The notes under the pieces: generated by a model
The model's database searches: none
What the model was told of the DNA's origin: nothing
The model's input: the letters and a program-made list of their open reading frames with translations, nothing else
From: an uncultured Selenomonadales bacterium
GTDB taxonomy: Bacteria > Bacillota > Negativicutes > Selenomonadales > Selenomonadaceae
Assembly: GCA_946407095.1 (NCBI GenBank)
Contig: CAMJMR010000004.1
Location: 19,286-83,285 of the forward strand
DNA length: 64,000 nt
Direction of reading: 5' to 3'
Made by a program: the position numbers and the translations under genes
In this document: positions 63,368 to 64,000 of the stretch, piece after piece
How the letters are laid out: each line of letters opens with the position of its first letter
How positions within the stretch are numbered: position 1 is the first letter of the stretch

Positions 63368-64000
63368 TCAGAACGCGGGAACGATTGCGCCCTTGTACTT
63401 GTCCTCGATAAATTTTTTAATCTTGTCGGATTTGAGTGCCGTTATGAGCTTTTGAATCTCGTCGCGGTTTTCGTCCTGGCGCACGGCAACGATATTGACG
63501 TAGGGCGAAGTTTTGTCCTCGATAAAGAGCGCGTCCTTCATGGGGTTAAGGTCGGCGTTCATGGCAAAGTTGGTGTTGATAATCGAAATGTCGACGTCCT
63601 CAAGGGTGCGCGGCAGTTGCGCGGCTTCGACTTCCTGAATCAGCAGATTGTGCGAATTGTCGACGATGTCTTGAACGGTCGCCATTTCGCTGACGTTTTC
63701 GCGCAACTTGAGCAAGCCCGCCTTTTGCAACAGCAACAGGGCGCGTCCGCCGTTGGTCGGGTCGTTGGGGATTGAGACCGCCGCGCCGTCGGGCAATTCG
63801 TCAAGCTTGGTGATTTTCTTTGAGTAAATGCCCATGGGCTCGATATGAATGCCGCCCGCGTTTTTGAGCTTAACGTCCTTGTGCTCGGCGGTGAAGTCTT
63901 TCAGGTAGGGCTCGTGCTGGAAAAAGTTGGCGTCCAGTTCCTTGTCGTTGAGCGCGATATTCGGCTGAACGTAGTCGTTGAACTCGACGATTTCAAGATT
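63368..64000 (-). CDS. metQ: MetQ/NlpA methionine-binding lipoprotein (5' end outside window)
   Basis: The frame is open to the window edge. NIALNDKELDANFFQHEPYL, IEPMGIYSKKI, VSIPNDPTNGGRALLLL, ISIINTNFAMNADL and the closing KKFIEDKYKGAIVPAF are the NlpA family pattern. It binds methionine outside the inner membrane for the MetNI ABC transporter. The signal peptide, lipobox and any upstream riboswitch lie beyond the window. Confidence 0.93.
   Translation of the reverse strand, partial: NLEIVEFNDYVQPNIALNDKELDANFFQHEPYLKDFTAEHKDVKLKNAGGIHIEPMGIYSKKITKLDELPDGAAVSIPNDPTNGGRALLLLQKAGLLKLRENVSEMATVQDIVDNSHNLLIQEVEAAQLPRTLEDVDISIINTNFAMNADLNPMKDALFIEDKTSPYVNIVAVRQDENRDEIQKLITALKSDKIKKFIEDKYKGAIVPAF

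Overview
The window reads as chromosome of a diderm Firmicute, most likely a Negativicutes/Selenomonadales relative (inferred from gene content, not tested). It mixes Gram-positive signatures (strong GGAGG-type ribosome sites, many TTG starts, SufU-type Fe-S scaffold, ZapA, a SCIFF-type radical SAM maturase) with an LPS outer-membrane programme (separate heptose-phosphate kinase and adenylyltransferase, a heptosyltransferase, an LptD-like protein, a lipid-A-type GT39 transferase, an RND pump). By eye the DNA is GC-rich, with a few AT-richer islands.

Layout. 1-4230: 3' part of a giant RTX-repeat protein carrying an embedded alpha/beta hydrolase. 4407-16011 (minus): SCIFF-type maturase, LTA-synthase-like phosphotransferase, heptosyltransferase, hldC, hldA, GNAT enzyme, GT39, LptD-like protein and an exported protein, an envelope/LPS block punctuated by copies of an intergenic repeat. 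16422-21784 (plus): short FliD-like protein and an RND adaptor/pump pair. 22180-28414 (minus): glf, maf, zapA, pheT (with an unusual insertion), pheS and a small leader-like peptide. 28482-30463: Tat-type aldo/keto reductase and LarB. 30807-38235 (minus): arginine genes argF, argD and a chimeric argB, interrupted by a GT92 transferase and a frameshifted remnant, and preceded by recT and an acid phosphatase. 38422-40474: FabK/NMO-like oxidoreductase, acpP, fabG. 40635-43469: hybrid histidine kinase. 43588-48847: uncharacterised GTPase/zinc-ribbon/FN3-like scaffold locus. 48970-50468: SYLF protein and a glycosyltransferase broken at a 12-G tract. 50550-55745: glycolytic operon gap, pgk-tpi fusion, small exported protein, gpmI, driven by a good sigma-70 promoter. 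56121-58390: two GT2 transferases, the second with an in-frame TGA. 58428-63264: prfA, sufU, sufS, a PD-(D/E)XK protein and sufD. 63368-64000: partial metQ.

The most striking feature outside genes is a family of about 200-300 bp intergenic elements, 11 copies in 64 kb, in both orientations, made of a fixed series of stem-loops. The stem sequences differ between copies but pairing is kept on both arms. One copy has perfect 11-bp terminal inverted repeats. A second, shorter family and three periodic G-tract inverted repeats sit in other gaps. Other points of interest are the ArgB chimera next to recT, the insertion in PheT, the putative phase-variable transferase and the uncharacterised GTPase locus. 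I saw no tRNA, rRNA, CRISPR array or transposase gene.
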